A DNA stretch of 64,000 bases from Cannabis sativa (GCF_029168945.1 NC_083603.1:6448001-6512000); one strand, 5' to 3'; shown: positions 23,545 through 35,970, numbered from the stretch's first letter. Numbers and translations: made by a program. The notes: a model not told the origin generated them from the sequence alone.

Positions 23545-24092
23545 CCATTGCTCGCTTTGAGTGGATCGGCACCACCCTCAAACACTTGGCGGTTCTCGCT
23601 TCCCGAACCGTTCATATAATGGTTCCAAACGATTTCCTCGCATCCGTGGCACTACTAGAGGTGCCGAGGATCGGGATTCGCATTTAGAGCGAGCCGTGCT
23701 CGCCGCTCTCTTAATTCTCCGATTTGTTCACCCCGCCGCCGAATAGTTTCTTGCATAGCGGCATATAACCGTTCCCAATTAGGTGGTGGTAAAGGGTTCT
23801 CACCTTCACCAGCGCCCGAGCCCAAGCCTAGCTCGCGGGCACCCCTACTACCCGCCTAGGGTGCATAACTATACACCTGCGATCACATTCCAAGTAATAA
23901 AAATACTGATAAGTATTTCCATATATTATAATCCTTCCCACCACAACATTCTGATATCGACATAATTCAAATAACAAGATAATCAGAAAATTAACAAGCT
24001 ATCTTTTAACTTAAAACTTACTAAACCATGAGTCGATCAGGTCCTTGCAGCCAATGTACATATCAAACCGCCTTCGTGATCTAAAAACCTTG

Positions 24093-24106
24093 GCGCTACG
24101 ATACCA
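24093..24106 (-). other. Tekay primer binding site
   Basis: The minus strand reads TGGTATCGTAGCGC three bases inside the 5' LTR. Its first seven bases match the initiator methionine tRNA primer; the rest departs from it. Confidence 0.6.
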
Positions 24107-24109
24107 TGT

Positions 24110-26139
24110 TGTAACGCCCTGTCCAACAGGGACGCCACGTGTGTGCACTTTATTTAAAATACCAATAATTATATAAGATGTAATTATACTAAAAGTGTGG
24201 GTAATTAAAATTTTGATAGTTAAAAAAAACTCATCCTTTAAACTATTTAACAAAAGATAAGTAACACGATTTATGGGGTCCCCCTGTTTCCAAAATATTT
24301 ACAACCGGTTTCAAAGTATTTTACAACATAAACTTTATATTTTCCAAAATACAATCAAAATAGAGCATCCCGTAAACCTGGCCGCCCGCGGCCGGTATGT
24401 ACATTCTTCTTGTGACCATAACTCATGGTTGTTCGACTTTAGCTTTTCCTTTACCCGCACCATAACGCACCAAATGAGTCACAGACTCAAAGAAGAAAGT
24501 GATCAAAACAAGAATCGAAAGAAAATAATTATCCACTTATTCTCATGCCATTATGTTTACTCACTATTCAATAATAATAAGCATTCCCTTAAACATCATA
24601 CATTTCTGGTACTTAATAAAGTACCACTTTTACCACTCGTTACATACGAGCTGAATATGTCACTATCGTTGCCCAATAACGCAAACGATAAGTAAGAAAC
24701 CTAACCGCGGTTTCAAGAGTAATTACTCATAACGGTAATAACCGTTTCCAACCCTAGGTAATAACCTAGGCTTAATAAGCTTTAATCAACATCATGATAA
24801 TAATCAAGGTCACCTCCATTCATTCATTGATTTTTAACCACATATGGTGCTTACCACTTTTCTTACCTTAATTCAGAAGTCAAGAATATGGCCGACCCGG
24901 GTGGAAAAACAAGCTAGGCAATCCGGTCCTATGTCACGACAATTGAGAAACACAAATAAATACCTTAACATAATATTCGGATTAAAACCCTAATTTAGAA
25001 ATCAAACGCAACCTAACTCCCAACAACCCCAATTTAGGTCAAGCATCCCATATTTAATTTAAAACAGATATAGCACACAACTCCCTGGTCAAAACCGAAC
25101 ATAAAACAAACCCGAAGAAATTCTCCCCTGAACCGGCCGACGGTCGGCCAGGTTCTGGTATACCGTAACCCATCCGTCGACCGGTTTCAGCACTGTGAAC
25201 ATTAGTTCCTTTTCACCAAAAATCGATCCAAAACCCTTCCAAACCTATCCAAACTTTCCAGAACAGTTTATTAACATACATATGACATAACCTAAGCTGC
25301 AAAACACAATGGTTCAATCTCTAGCTTGAAATCACATACTCAAGTGAAGAAATCAAGTTTCTTTTAGCTTCCTCACTCTCCAATCAATCCCAACAGCCAT
25401 GAATTCAATCCAAACATGCATTAACAAACCATATTTAACTTGGATAACAAACCTACACCCTCACTAAACCTACAGCTTTGAAAATTTTCAAGAAAGTAAC
25501 AAAACCTAGCTTGAAAACCTAAGAAAACACCAAAACTAAATGGATGAACTTACCTAGGTGCAAGGTTAACTTGGAGATGGAGTTTAGCTCAAGAATTTGA
25601 AGAAAAAGAAGTGAGTTCTTCCCTGGTTCCAGCTGCTACAGAAATCGGCAGAAGGAGAAGAAGAGGAAAAGCTTGGAGATGTGTTTTTTTTTGAAAAAAA
25701 ATGGTTTCTTGCCTTGGAAGGCAACTCCCTTAAATAAGGGTTTTGTTTTTTTTTTTTTCCTTTGCAGCCACAAAATAAATAAGTAAAGAAAAGGGATTGC
25801 CAAAAATAAAATGACTAAACTATCCCTCAAAATAACCTAAACTTAAATTATAACCTAGGGGCATTTTGGTAATTTTTCTAATTTCCCCCAATCCGACATT
25901 CTAATAAAATTCTAACTTAATCCGGGATATTCTCAAAATAATCCTTTCATTTAATGTCGTGACATTGCTAACCACAAAGCTAAATTTCCACAATTACCGG
26001 GCCCAAAATAACGTATTTCGATAAATAATTTCTCAAAAATTCACCTAAGTAAGATCATAATCCTACTTCATTTTCCAAGTAATTACATATTTAATAAAAT
26101 ATGTCCATTTAAATATTATTTATTTTCTGGGATATTACA
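24110..26139 (-). repeat. Tekay 5' LTR
   Basis: 2030 bp, partner of 17286-19310. The outer edge is followed by the TTAGT target duplication. Confidence 0.9.
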
Positions 26140-27507
26140 TTAGTGAAGCCTACTTTTGAGTCAGGGTGATACGTACATTTTGGGAACATGATAGTATAAT
26201 TGAGTGAGAGCGCTAAACATAGATATGGAATCTATAACTTCTATAGGTATTTCGAAGTGAAACGATGATTTCCTTTGAGCTTGGCTAAACAGAGATAAAT
26301 GGTTGAGTACTCATTTCACTTCGCTGAAATATCATTTATACGGAGCTAAGTGTTTTAATGATAAAATACATTGAAGGGTGTAACAGTAATTTAGTCCCTA
26401 TACAATGTAGATCATCTATTAGAGGATCATTGATCAAATTAGGATTATAACAATGGATAATTAATAGCGTATCTATATCGTGGAACATATAGAGCGTTCT
26501 ATATAACTGAGAGTGCAATTTCAAGTTCTATGCGTGGATTCAACAAGGAATTAATAAGTTAGTGGATTTACTTGGTAAATTCTTGATCTGCTTATTGGAA
26601 GCTCGGTTATATAGGCCCATGGTCCCCATACTAGTTGAGACCATACTGTATGTAAGACTCAGTTAATTAATTTTAATTAATCAATTATAATTCTAAAGTT
26701 AGACTATGTCTAGTTTATGAATTTTCACTGAGCAAGGGCAAAATTGTGAAGAAAAGAGATTCTAGGTTTTATTTATTAATTAAGAGACTTTATATGTCTA
26801 ATTAATAAATATATTAAATGACAATATTATTTAATTATTAATTTTTAGTTATTAAATAATTGGAATTGACATTTAAGTGGTTAAATTAGAAAATTGGCGT
26901 TTTTGAGAAAATGGGATGGAAAAATGACAAAATGGCAAAATTGCAAAGTGGGCACAATCCACAATCCATGGCCGGGCACACTTAGTGTATTTTACCAATT
27001 ACTTTTCTATTATTTTAATGCTAAATAATTCTAACCTAAACCTAGGTGGTTACCTATAAATAGGTAGTGATGGCTTCAGGAAAAAGATGATGCATCTCAT
27101 TCCTTCAGAGAAAATTCTAAGCTTTCTTTCCTATACCCTAGCCGCCACTTTCCCTCTTCTTTTCTTCTTCAATTTTCGAACCTTGAGTGAATGAGTGAGT
27201 GCCCACACACATCAAGTGGTATCTCAATCATAGTGTGGAAGATTGTGAAGAATCCAATCAACAAGAAGGAGAATCAACAACAAGGAAGGAGAGAAAGGGA
27301 TCCAGGTTCAGATCTTGATAATGCTCTGCTACAGAAAGGAATCAAGGGCTAGAGATCTGAACGGAAGGAGTCATTATATTCCGCTGCACCCAATGTAAGG
27401 TTTCCTAAACTTTATATGTATTTATTTCATTGTTTTAGAATTCATATTAGGATGTTAATGAAACATACTTGTTAGTAAATCTAGATCCTGGTAAAATATT
27501 TCCAACA

Positions 27508-29342
27508 GATACCTCATACAATGTCACACTTACCAAAAAGATGCAGTACTATTTCAACTTTAGCATTACAAAACACACCAAAAAGCTCACATGGAGTGAT
27601 GAAACACAATCTATTTTGAGTAGGGAGAGACTTCGAAAGGATTTTCAACATATGACAAACTTATCTCTAATGCAGTTGTTGCTTCCACAAACCTTTCCAA
27701 ACTAGATTAGGCACACAATTCCTGACTCATCTAATATGCACTTTTGAATGAGAATCCCCTAGATCTAGTAGCTTTCCATAATAATATATCATCTCCAGTA
27801 GACAATGGTTTGATTTAAAGAATATCCTCTGCGATATCCTCATCAAAATAACTCTGGATAACATCCTTATTCCATTCCCTAGTACCATCCACAAAGAGGT
27901 CTGCCACCTTTCTAAAAGCGCAAATCTGATTATAGTGAAAATTGACTTTAATATCTTCACAAGTTTTCCAAACAATCCAAGGTCTCGTCCATAAATTAAT
28001 ATCACCCCTGAACACGAATCTCCCAAACATCTAAGAGACTTTTCCACACCAACAAATCTAAACCCTATTTTTCCACTCGCCAAGCATCCACCCTTGAACA
28101 ATATTTTTTCTACAAGAGTTTTAATCCACAACTTATCCTCCTAATTTAAAACCATCCAGAACAACTTTGAAAATAGAGCATTATTAATATCTTTGAATCG
28201 TCTCATGCCTAAACCCCCACAAATTTTAGGTTGACATATCTCACCCCAACTCTTAATAGCACAATACTTCATCTTCTTCGCATTTCCCACCCACCAAAAT
28301 CTCGCAACAATACGATTAAGCTCATCATAGAGGGTAGTAGGGACCTTCGAAGTTTACATAAAAAAAAATTAGAATATTTTGTAAAACTGACCTCACAAGG
28401 GTAGTACGACCCGAATATGAAAGACACTTTTCTTTCCAACCTTCAAGTCTATTCAAAATTTTCTATTTTAAGAAATGAAAATCATCCTTTCTTTTTTACG
28501 GTAAAAAAGAACAAATTTCCTAGGTATTTCTCCTTAGCTTTGATTTGCCCCATACCAAGAACATTTTTACTATGATCTTTGTCTACTTTGGAAGTGTTCG
28601 GTGAAAAAACCACCCCGCTCTTTGTGTAGCTAACCTTTTAGCCAAACTAGTTGTCATACTTTTGCAAACACTGTAAGAGCTCAGTAGCCTCACTAAAAGA
28701 AGCTTGATAGAAGAAAATTGTGTCATCTGCATAAAAAAGATGAGATAAAGGCGAAGCTCCATGGAAAATGCTAATCACAGATATACCTCTAGACTGCTCT
28801 GCTCTCAACATCAGTTTGGAGAGGACTTCACTACATAGTATAAATAGAAAAGGAAACAGTGGGTCCCCCTGTCTGAGCCCACAATTAGGATTGAAGGGAG
28901 TCATTAGAGTGCCATTAAGTAGGACCGAGAAAATAACTGGTGTCACACATGCCATAATGAGAGAAGAAGCCTTTTCACTAAAACCATTAGCCTTGAGCAG
29001 ACGATGGAGGAAGTCCCATTCGATGTAATCATAGGCCTTATTCATATCAGTTTTAGCTGCCATAAGACCCTTTTTTCCCTTTTTGTCTTTTAAGGAATGA
29101 AGGACCTCCTGCGCCATAAGAGAACATTCAACAATCCATCTCCCCGAAATAAAGGTTGATTGGTTGGGAGAGACAAGTCTATCAATGATATCTTTGAGTT
29201 GATTTATCAAAATGTGAGAAATGATATTGTATCCAAAATTACATAAGCTTATAGGTCGAAACTGTTCAAACACAACAACATTTTCCACCTTCAGACTGAA
29301 ACATAAGAAAGTATATGATGCAACTATTAATGAAGAATACAC
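27508..29342 (-). pseudogene. LINE reverse transcriptase and zf-RVT remnant
   Basis: 29342-28647 is an almost unbroken RVT_1 domain of 231 residues: FRPISLCNFGYNIISH, KTDMNKAYDYIEWDFL, GLRQGDPLFPFLF and the catalytic LFYADDTIFF are visible. 28640-27513 continues with linker and zf-RVT sequence over several frames. It lacks an upstream endonuclease and is joined to 16769 across the nested LTR. Confidence 0.88.
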
Positions 29343-30046
29343 ATACGAAAGAACTCCTTAACCATACAACACACATGTTCTCCCACAATGTGCCAATATT
29401 TTATGAAAGAAAATACTAGGGAACCCAATCGAACCTGAGGCCTTCAAAGGATGCATCATGAACACTATTTCACGAATTTCCCCATCACTCAAAATACTAC
29501 TAAGAACTTTATTTTCCTCCTCAGAAATTGTATTAAGATCTCGAAATAAACTTTCAAAATCATCATCAATAATAGGCTCTGTAGATTGATAGATTTCTGC
29601 AAAAATTCTCTAAAAATACTCACCAATCATACCTTAATCTCGAATCTAAATCCCAGACAGGGATTCAATACATCCAATACGGTTACATCTTTAATAGATC
29701 ATAGTAGAAGCATGGAATAACTTCATATCTCCATCTTTAAATTTCAGCCGACATTCACGGGATTTTCGCTTCCACACAGGCTCCATTCTACCTTCCAACT
29801 CCATAATCTCTAGTTGAATAGTCGCTTCCTCCTCCAATAAAGATTGAGAGATAGGCTCATTCTAAAATAGCGAGAGTTTCTGCTTCATCTCCTGCAGCTT
29901 CCTATCACAAAATTCAAAACTTTGTTGGTTCCAAGTCTTGAGAGCCTTATTCGTATTCCTGAGCTTTCAAGTCAGGATAATACTCTGGTTTCCATGCACC
30001 GAAATCCTTCAAGCTTATAACTTTGTGCTGTTACAAGTTATAATTT

Positions 30047-31117
30047 TGGTATCGTTTGGTAACATATTTGTTTTGTAATTTTTAATTACAAAAATGAAAG
30101 TAAAATTTTTGTCTTTAAAAAGTTTGTTTTTAAAAAACAAAAATGCGTTCTATAACCACTTTTATTTTCTATTTTTAACCCACTTTTATTTTATAATTTT
30201 AAAAATAGAAAATAAAAGTGTATTTTGTAAAGTTCATTTTTATTTTTTATTTTTTGATTTTATTTAAGTCAGATCTAGGTCCGGGGTCTGGTTCGGGTCA
30301 AGAGGTCGGAGCCGGGTTTGAGTTCGAGTTTGTTCGGAATCTAAAATATTGATTAAAAAAAAATTATTTTAAAAAAATATTGAAAGTGACTTGTTTTTTT
30401 AAAATTGAAAATTTTGATTCTCAATTATAAAATTGAAAATTTAGATTCTCAATTATAAAATTAAAAAGTGAAAATAGTTTTACAGAACAAGTTTTTGAAA
30501 AATATTTTTACTTTTTCAATTTACAAAACAGAAAACTGATTAAAAAAGTGTTATCAAACGCTACCCTAATCTTAAGAATACAAAATTGATTAAAAAAGTA
30601 TTACTAAAGCTACCAAAATTATAAATTATGGTGCCGTTTGGTAATACTTTTATTTTTAAATTTGTTAATCACAAAGATAAAAGTAAAATTTTTGTTTTTA
30701 AAATCTTATTTGAAAAAAAGACAAATGTATTCTATAACCACTTTTGTTTTTTAATTTTAAAAACAAAAACAAAAGTGTGTTTTGTAAATTTTATTTTCAT
30801 TTTATTTTTGTTGATTTTATTTAAGTCGGGTCCAAGATCGGGTCTAAGGTTGGGACCGGGGGCGGGTCTAAGTTTGGGACCGAGTTGGAGTTTGATTTTC
30901 ACAGTCTAAGTTGGAGTCGGAATCCAAAATATTAATTAAAAATAAACTATTAAAAAAAATTAAAAGTAATTTTTTTTGTTTTTAAAATTTAGATTTTTTA
31001 TTAAAAAAATAAAAAAGTAAAAACAGTTTTATAAAACATAATTTTAAAAAATATTTTCACTAATCTAATTTTAAAAATTAAAAAAACTCATTAAAAAAGT
31101 CTTATAAAAAACACCCT
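30047..31117. mobile_element. two adjacent copies of a palindromic MITE
   Basis: Copy 1 (about 30047-30566) runs from GGTATCGTTTGGTAACA to TGTTATCAAACGCTACC. Copy 2 (about 30630-31117) starts GGTGCCGTTTGGTAATAC and ends CTTATAAAAAACACCC. Both have the same middle, with GTTGATTTTATTTAAGTC followed by a G-rich block of GGGTC-type repeats. The gap at 30585-30615 carries one more right-end-like sequence. No coding capacity. The CGTTTGGTAAC termini suit hAT or Mutator MITEs, but no clean target duplication was found. Confidence 0.65.
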
Positions 31118-31316
31118 TATTTTCAGTTTTCCAATTTATATATTTTCTAAATGAGAAAAAAAAAAAAAATATTTGTACATTGTTGTGTTTGTGAGACAAG
31201 TCACGCTAAACTCAGCCAAATTTTATTTATTTATTTTATTTTTTTTAAAAAAAATAAAATTAAAAGTGAACCCGCCATTTTTTTGAAAAGAGAATTTGGT
31301 TTCTTGGGAAACAAAA

Positions 31317-32841
31317 ATGGCTGAATTTCCATCTCCTCGTGAACGAGTTGTAGCTTCAGCTCTCCTCCTCCTCTCTACTATGCCTCCCCAACCTTCTTCC
31401 TCTTCAAATTCTTCAATGTCAACCACCGTCATCTTCACATTTTCATTTCATTTACATTTCCATTTACGATGTTGTTATTCGCATCGTCACGCTCTGTTTT
31501 TGTTCAATTTGATTGTGCAGGTACGTATTCGAGTTCAACGATGAAGAATCGAATCAATCGAGCGATGTGCGTAATAGCAAGATCAAGAACTGGCGCGGGA
31601 GCTTATTTTCGAGTGATTCTAAATCCTGTGATTCCTCTATCTCTACTGATCGGTCGACTGAGGAGATTTCAACACGTTCGGCGATGATCGTTCCTGTTGC
31701 ATCTGGTCGGAATGAGTTGAGGTTTACGGTAATATAATCTTTCTCTCTGTTTTTTTTTTTTTTGAATTACTGTTCGATCGAATATTGACGCAAGAACTTG
31801 AATCTGGTTTTGAACTCTGGATTTTAGTGAATCTTCGGACGATCATTGTTGTTGTTGTTAGAATTTCTTGAATTGTGTTTTTCTATCTGAGTTCTCATTC
31901 TTGTTCTGCTTTCTGATCAATTTTCTGTTTCTAGTTCGTATATTACTCGAAATTCAAACTCTGCAATTGACTTTGTAGAAATCGAATTCTCCGTTTCAAA
32001 TTAATTTTCTAGTTCATTTTTTTTAGCTCTGTAGTTCGTTCCAGATTATCTTCGATTTCTCAACAGATTCTTTTCTTTTCTTTTTATATTAAATTGATGT
32101 TCGGATATTTTTTCTCCTTGATCTGATTCGAAATCAAACGAGTTTCGATTATATCTCATTTGAATTGGAGCTCTGTAGAAAATTTGATTCCAAGATTTCT
32201 CGTAGGCCTTACGCAAGAATCGATCGAAAATCCACAAGAGCTCAAATAGATGGAAATTCAGCTCAGGCGAGAGCTCGAAGATGACTACGTCATTTGGATC
32301 TGGATCCAGAGATGTTTCCTGCCAGTCCAGTAGCACAATTTCTATTTGTAGCGCCGATTCGAGCACGAACAGCCGCTACACGACCGTCGGCAAGGGAAGG
32401 CTATCATCTATGGTTCGTGCGGAGCCGAGAAGATTGCATCTCGGCTCGGCTCACATTCGTCGTCGAGCCGAAGGAATTCTGAATTTGCTTTCCTATGGTT
32501 CTTACTCCGAAGTAAGCATACGCCAAGTTCTCGGCGACAGTCCAGACACCAGCAAAGCCCTTCGAATGTGAGAAATCTGCCTTACACGTTTCTGATTAAA
32601 TTATCTCAACTGTTTGATCAAACTAGGTACGGACCACTATGACAATTGGGTCTATATTTTGTGGGTCTGAATACCCACTTGAGTAAATTATATAGAAATA
32701 TATCAATTATAAATGATTATATTACTGTATATATGGTTCAAAATCAATAACTATTTTGCTTGTACTCAACTCAACAGGCTGTTAAAGCTTGAGGAGGTTA
32801 AAAGATCAGGCATAGGAGGGCGTCAGGACCCTTACATTTAC

Positions 32842-32878
<37 letters not shown>

Positions 32879-33075
32879 TCTTTTCATCCTCATTTGCTTA
32901 GGCCTTTTACAGAAGTATACCACTTGAATAATATATGCTTGCTTACTATTGAAGTCTAGAAAATTATTGATTTTTTAGCAGAAGAAGTTGTGGTGAGTGA
33001 GAAGAGAATATATGTTTCCAATATGTGTTGTTTATTCATTTTATTTTGCAGATTGCATCACATTGTAGGAAATAG
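31317..33075 (+). CDS. plant protein of unknown function with HTH-like C-terminus
   Basis: Five exons predicted in phase: 31317-31417, 31521-31728, 32206-32567, 32778-32844 and 33052-33075, giving 253 residues. Introns are 103, 477, 210 and 207 bases; all begin GT and end AG. The N-terminus is MAEFPSPRERVVASALLLLS, then a Ser-rich acidic stretch (YVFEFNDEESNQSSDV), a basic linker, and a conserved-looking C-terminus of about 60 residues (RRRAEGILNLLSYG, IRQVLGDSPDTSKALRM, LLKLEEVKRSG, DPYIYK). The pattern of three helices and a wing suggests a winged-helix or three-helix fold, maybe nucleic-acid binding; that is inference. The donor of intron 1 (TCAAT/GTCAAC) is weak, but only it keeps the frame with a plausible intron length. 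A TA-repeat starts at the donor of intron 4. No function is known to me. Confidence 0.72.
32846..32875. repeat. (TA)n microsatellite in intron 4
   Basis: About 15 TA units directly after the donor GT at 32845-32846. Length is likely to vary between individuals. Confidence 0.9.
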
Positions 33076-34452
33076 TGATGATCTGATCATTTACGTACAG
33101 CTGAGGTTTTAATTCTTCATTACCCATTAATTGGGGAAATTTTGTTCCTACGGATTGCTATATGTGGAAAAAATATATATATAGCTGAATATGCCAAATA
33201 AGATTAATTTCTGTAAGACTATAGTCTATAGTGATGATTAGAGTTAAGCTTGTATAGTAAGGCCCTATTTTTCTTTTAAAATACATATGTCCCAGATGTG
33301 AAGAATAGACCCTGATATTGAAAATTAACAAATATAGCATGCATATTGGGAATTGTCAGTCTATATATATATATCATTCTATGTAAGGATTTCAATCTCA
33401 AACATACTACTGCATATACACATAGAGTGCTTAGATGGTAAATATTTATTAATTTAGATCAACTTGACTAACTTATTTTGAAAGAATTAGTTAGCATGGA
33501 ATTATTTTACCTACGGTGCTATATATCTCACGTGATTCATTGACAATACTTATTTAATTATTGGTGAATTCATCTTGTTAAATGCCCATTTGGTATTTGA
33601 ATAGCCAAAAATTCCAAGAAAAATCCTAGGCCATGACCATATGGCAATCGACCTTTGGACCAAACCTTACCTTTTGTCATTCTTAAGTGAAAGCGACGAT
33701 ATATGTCTGAATAATTTGTGTTTATTTTTATTGTTTTCTCTTTTTCAATAAACTTTGCTTGCACCCAATCAAGTATTTTTGGTTAAACATTGAGACATAT
33801 TGTCACTGACAGCTACTAAAACAATAATACATAAGATTATTATTGAGTATTAGTTGTCCTTAATACTATATGAAATTTAATATTTAGTTTAACTAATAAT
33901 AAATAATATTAACGTCTAACTGGTGTCTTTTAGTATTTTTCAAAAAAAGAAATCTAATTTGACTCGTGAATGTTTCGAAGATTATAAAGTATCTCATACG
34001 TTTGTCAACTCAACTTGGCCGTTTTAAGCTTTCAACTTGTTATTTGTAATTGAGAATTAAAAACAATATATTAATGAAATATTTTTAAAAATTGGAAGCT
34101 TTATATGGACGCAATAAAATCATACATCTTCATTACTCAGTCATTTTTTATATATAAAGAAAACAATAGATATAACAAGTTACCAAATATTTGAGTACCA
34201 TATCTCTACTTGTTAAAACAATTGTTATATATTAGAACTGAGAAAAATAATTTAAAAACGATTTGGTTACAAGTTACAACTGGCCGCCCTTTTCCGTACC
34301 AAACATTTTTTTTAATAAACTATTTTTATATCATAAATTCGTATATATAAACAAATTAAAAGTATTAAATACATTAACGGATAAAATGAAAACGGCCTAT
34401 TAAATTAAGTGTAATAACAAAGTCAACTAAAATAACAAGAAATTGGGGAGAC
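33076..34452. other. AT-rich intergenic, no gene seen
   Basis: The start should contain the 3' UTR of the upstream gene. The rest is AT-rich with short TA runs (33172-33184, 33361-33373). No coding frame or clear transposon end. Confidence 0.4.
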
Positions 34453-34460
34453 TATAAAAA
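34453..34460 (+). promoter_or_regulatory. candidate TATA box of the 106-residue gene
   Basis: TATAAAAA, 175 bases before the ATG at 34635. Transcription start would be near 34485. The leader is T-rich in its first part. Confidence 0.55.
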
Positions 34461-34634
34461 GTTGTTCAACCCAATTGCATTTCTCAACTTCAATTTTATT
34501 TTAGTTTGTTTGCATACTTCTTATCTGTTTCGATTTCTTCCTATTGCAGAAATTCATTATATTTTATTTATATAGACAGAGATTATAAAGATCAAATATA
34601 GCTGAGCAGAAATTATATATACAACTAGTCATAT

Positions 34635-34955
34635 ATGGGAAAGTTTGTAGAATTATTAGATGTGGGGGTAAGAATAGCTGCAAGATTTCACTCCCGTTGT
34701 CCTCAAACTGGACGCATCTACTATCATCCTCCTTCAGGTACACCTGATCATATTAATGCTCAAGACGATCATGAGTACTACCACCACCCCTACTACTACA
34801 AGGCTCCGAAAAAGGCCGGCGACAAGAGCAGCGCCGCCACTCATGTTAGCATTGTTTCGGATGCAAATTTGAAAACTGACACCACTATTTGTGGTGCCAG
34901 GAATGACTCTGGTGGTTACGAAACCACCGAGTTCATTATTTTTTCTGTTTCATGA
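34635..34955 (+). CDS. small plant protein of unknown function, 106 residues
   Basis: A single exon with a good TATA upstream and AT-rich 3' flank containing AATAAA-like signals near 34989. The N-terminus ([20 protein letters not shown]) is likely a short amphipathic helix, followed by [14 protein letters not shown], a His/Tyr-rich stretch (YYHHPYYYK), and a Lys/Ser/Thr-rich region ending TEFIIFSVS. No signal peptide or membrane segment. The N-terminal half resembles small uncharacterised dicot proteins that I recall only loosely. Codon use and composition differ clearly from the surrounding AT-rich DNA, which supports it as a gene. Confidence 0.7.
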   Translation: MGKFVELLDVGVRIAARFHSRCPQTGRIYYHPPSGTPDHINAQDDHEYYHHPYYYKAPKKAGDKSSAATHVSIVSDANLKTDTTICGARNDSGGYETTEFIIFSVS

Positions 34956-35907
34956 AAAGAAAAATATATTAATGTTAGACACATGTAACAATAAATAATA
35001 CGTGCCCTTAAATATATAGATGTTAATTATTGTATTATTTTGTTTTTGTATTGGTTCTTATTTGTTTGTATATAGACTGTCGCTGATCATTCAAGAACTT
35101 CTCTACTTTATATAATATGCTTTATTTGATTTGTTTTTGTGTTTTTCATTTTAAGAACATTTTTAGAAGAGTGGGTCCTTGTCACAATTTCATTTTAAAA
35201 ACTTCTTATTTGTGTTTGAATAATAAATAATTTAGAAATTATAAAATTAAGGAAATTAGTGAAAAGAGAGCAAATAAAACACTTATTAGTATTGCCATAA
35301 CAAAAAAAATACTTAGAATGTGAAAGAAACTGTGTAATTAGTAAGGTGGTAATTGCACAATCTAGTAATTATACTATATTTTAAATATAATGTAGATTTG
35401 AATATGGGTGATAATTACATATGGAATTTTAATATTTTATTTGGCAAAAAAGTTAATAATTACATAGAAAAATAATATTTTTTAGTACTTAATATTTATA
35501 GTAGAAATTTTTTTAGTAATTACACAGTGTAATTACACTCAATTCTCATGAGGGGTCATAAGAGTTCGAGAGTGTAATTGGAACCCCTCAATTACATTCA
35601 ATTATACAATTCCAGTGAAATTATATGGTCTAGCAAACATGTCAAATCGTATAATTATTTCAAGTTACACACAAATCCAATTACACAGTGACTTTCCAAA
35701 CATGCCATTTTTAGTGTTAGGAAACATGCATGTCGAATGGACTCCTTGCCCGACTTTTTGAGTGATTTTGAAACATTTTTTGCTCGATTTTCCATAGATT
35801 ATGTAGCCTTTAATCTTCAATTTAAGTTTATATGACTGCTTAATTAATAATTTATAAACAGTTATAGTTAACAACTACGACACTATATCTAAAGCTTAAA
35901 TCCCAAG

Positions 35908-35909
<2 letters not shown>
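34956..35909. other. intergenic; possible MITE at 35509-35712
   Basis: 35509-35712 contains repeated TAATTACA / TGTAATTA words in both orientations, with an AATTACACTCAATTCTCATGA-like stretch and a CCAATTACACAGTGACTTTCC-like stretch. This looks like a small palindromic element, but its ends and target duplication could not be fixed. The rest is featureless. Confidence 0.4.

Positions 35910-35967
<58 letters not shown>
35910..35967. repeat. (CT)n microsatellite, about 29 units
   Basis: An uninterrupted TC/CT run, followed by TCTC-rich sequence and a GTCTAGGGTTTAAGATG stretch that resembles a plant 5' leader. Confidence 0.95.

Positions 35968-35970
<3 letters not shown>

Larger units (their letters stand above)
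17286..26139 (-). mobile_element. Ty3/gypsy chromovirus, Tekay-like, 8.85 kb
   Basis: Complete structure: two LTRs of 2025 and 2030 bp beginning TGTAACGCCCTGTCC and ending GATATTACA on the plus strand, TTAGT duplication (17281-17285, 26140-26144), minus-strand polypurine tract beside the left LTR and primer binding site beside the right. Domain order on the minus strand: gag, zinc knuckles, protease, RT, RNase H, integrase with a chromodomain-like C-terminus. Integrase and RNase H frames are long, but gag, protease and RT are broken many times, so the copy is not coding-competent. LTR identity is high apart from clustered differences. Confidence 0.9.
16770..27507 (+). mobile_element. second solo LTR of the same family, split by Tekay
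   Basis: Starts TGATGGGTTTTGTGCCC at 16770 and ends ATTTCCAACA at 27507, flanked by GATAC (16765-16769, 27508-27512). Without the Tekay element and its 5-base duplication it is 1879 bp, against 1878 bp for the solo LTR at 11755-13632, to which it is similar along its length in inverse orientation. A TATAAATAG lies at 27055-27063. It has no internal coding region. Confidence 0.88.
15958..29990 (-). mobile_element. 5'-truncated L1-type LINE split by a nested LTR insertion
   Basis: Minus-strand non-LTR retrotransposon. The 3' end is the poly(T) at 15958-15972 (poly(A) on the minus strand) after an AATAAAGTTTGTTACTCACCC-like tail common in plant L1s. 15973-16769 holds RNase H-like and zinc-binding sequence; 27508-29970 continues with zf-RVT, reverse transcriptase and the linker upstream of it. 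The endonuclease is missing. The two halves are separated by the solo LTR 16770-27507 with its GATAC duplication. No intact ORF remains. Removing the insertions leaves about 3.3 kb. Confidence 0.82.
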
